Shown: positions 63,325-64,000 of the stretch, one piece after another
Layout of the letters: every line of letters starts with the position of its first letter
Numbering within the stretch: the first letter of the stretch is position 1
Origin: Clostridia bacterium
GTDB taxonomy: Bacteria; Bacillota; Clostridia; Peptostreptococcales; Acidaminobacteraceae
Direction of reading: 5' to 3'
Assembly: GCA_016937975.1 (NCBI GenBank)
Contig: JAFGVN010000052.1
Span: 1 to 64,000, forward strand
DNA length: 64,000 nt
The notes under the pieces: generated by a model
What the model was told of the DNA's origin: nothing
What the model saw: the letters and a program-made list of their open reading frames with translations, nothing else
Databases searched by the model: none
Translations under genes and position numbers: made by a program

Positions 63325-64000
63325 ATGAAGAAAATTTTAGTTTTATTAATGGTGTTTGCATTAATTTTCTCTGTTGTGGCATGCAATAAGGAATCTAATG
63401 ATGTTGTCAGTACGCCAAATGAACAGGTTAATCCAGATGAAGGAACAACGGGTAACAATACAGATGTAAAAACAGAAGACCCAGTATCGACAGAACCGAA
63501 GATTCTAAATTTGTTAGAAACTTCAAATATTACATCCTTAACGACATGGACTGCAACCGATCAAGTTTCATTTTTAATATTAGGTAATGTCAATGCAGGG
63601 TTGTATACTTTGGGTGAAGGCAATGTTCCTGTTGCAGATATGGCAGAGTCTGTTGATATTTCAGCTGATGGTTTAACTTATACATTTAAGTTGAAAGATG
63701 CAGTTTGGTCTACCGTTGATGGAGATGCATATGGACCAGTAACAGCAAATGATTTTGTTTTTGCATGGAAAAAACTATTGGATCCAAAAGAAGCTTCTCA
63801 GTATTCCTTTATGATTTCAACCGCTTCTATAAAGAACGGTGCTGAAGCAGTAGCCTTAAACGAAAAACTTATTAACTATGAGGCTGACCAAGATAATCTT
63901 CAAATTATGGATGTAACCAATTATGAAGATACTGATGAAAAGACTGCAAAAGAGCAGTATGATGAAGCAAAAGCCGCATTGGAGGTATCCATTTCTGAAA
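63325..64000 (+). CDS. Second OppA-type peptide-binding lipoprotein, 5' part
   Basis: The gene starts at ATG 63325 after a strong AGGAGGGG and is open to the window end (225 codons seen). Signal peptide and lipobox V-V-A-C with C20, then a Thr/Asn/Asp-rich linker. It is a close paralogue of the protein at 59390: the same SNITSLTTW, SADGLTYTF and ANDFVFAWKKLLDP, and the same charged insert (TDEKTAKEQYDEAKAALE). The C-terminus lies outside the window. Confidence 0.92.
   Translation, partial: MKKILVLLMVFALIFSVVACNKESNDVVSTPNEQVNPDEGTTGNNTDVKTEDPVSTEPKILNLLETSNITSLTTWTATDQVSFLILGNVNAGLYTLGEGNVPVADMAESVDISADGLTYTFKLKDAVWSTVDGDAYGPVTANDFVFAWKKLLDPKEASQYSFMISTASIKNGAEAVALNEKLINYEADQDNLQIMDVTNYEDTDEKTAKEQYDEAKAALEVSISE

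Overview
This window is chromosomal DNA from a low-GC, anaerobic Gram-positive bacterium of the Clostridia type. The evidence is a six-subunit Rnf complex, T-box leaders in front of two aminoacyl-tRNA synthetase genes, the clostridial order mreBCD-mrdA-minCDE-rodA, the Prp protease beside an L27 with a cleavable leader, a GerMN-domain protein, and a selenocysteine pathway. The Fusibacter/Peptostreptococcales area is my guess at its place; the text alone cannot fix genus. Most of the window is conserved core genome. I see no phage, insertion sequence, CRISPR array, rRNA or tRNA gene.

Layout. 0-10 kb: an Asp/Glu racemase-family protein, a two-gene chromate transporter, the tRNA-modifying enzyme TcdA, a winged-helix regulator, an unknown 118-residue protein, valS behind a T-box, folC, and a reverse-strand pair of an EamA transporter and an HD-GYP phosphodiesterase. 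10-16 kb: a 0.57 kb non-coding stretch holding a possible structured RNA and a promoter, then rnfCDGEAB. 16-27 kb: an Lrp-type regulator, maf, radC, then the shape and division cluster mreB, mreC, mreD, mrdA, minC, minD, minE, rodA. 27-32 kb: a B12-binding radical SAM protein, its DUF2344 partner, RNase E/G, then rplU, prp, rpmA behind an L21-type leader. 32-40 kb: obgE, yhbY, nadD, yqeK, a Ca/Na exchanger, rsfS, leuS behind a second T-box, a DauR-like regulator and ridA. 40-43 kb: dacF and a YitT protein on the reverse strand, then a ComEA-like protein.

43-54 kb is the most interesting part. selD carries an in-frame UGA at the catalytic position. An M16 peptidase gene separates it from selA-selB. 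After a two-component system and a GerMN protein comes a 76-codon glutaredoxin-like gene with a UGA-x-x-Cys active site. Both UGA codons are followed by short hairpins that fit bacterial SECIS elements. Both genes are missed or truncated when UGA is read as stop. selC, the tRNA-Sec gene, was not seen.

54-64 kb: RarD, a 47-codon gene with its own strong promoter and terminator, an MMPL exporter with an overlapping TetR repressor and a palindromic operator, a GNAT acetyltransferase, a peptide-binding lipoprotein of the OppA type, a fused NAD(P)HX epimerase/dehydratase, and the start of a second, closely similar OppA-type lipoprotein cut by the window end.

Together the genes describe a fermentative anaerobe that gains ion-motive force from ferredoxin through Rnf, uses selenium in redox proteins, and controls synthetase genes by sensing uncharged tRNA.
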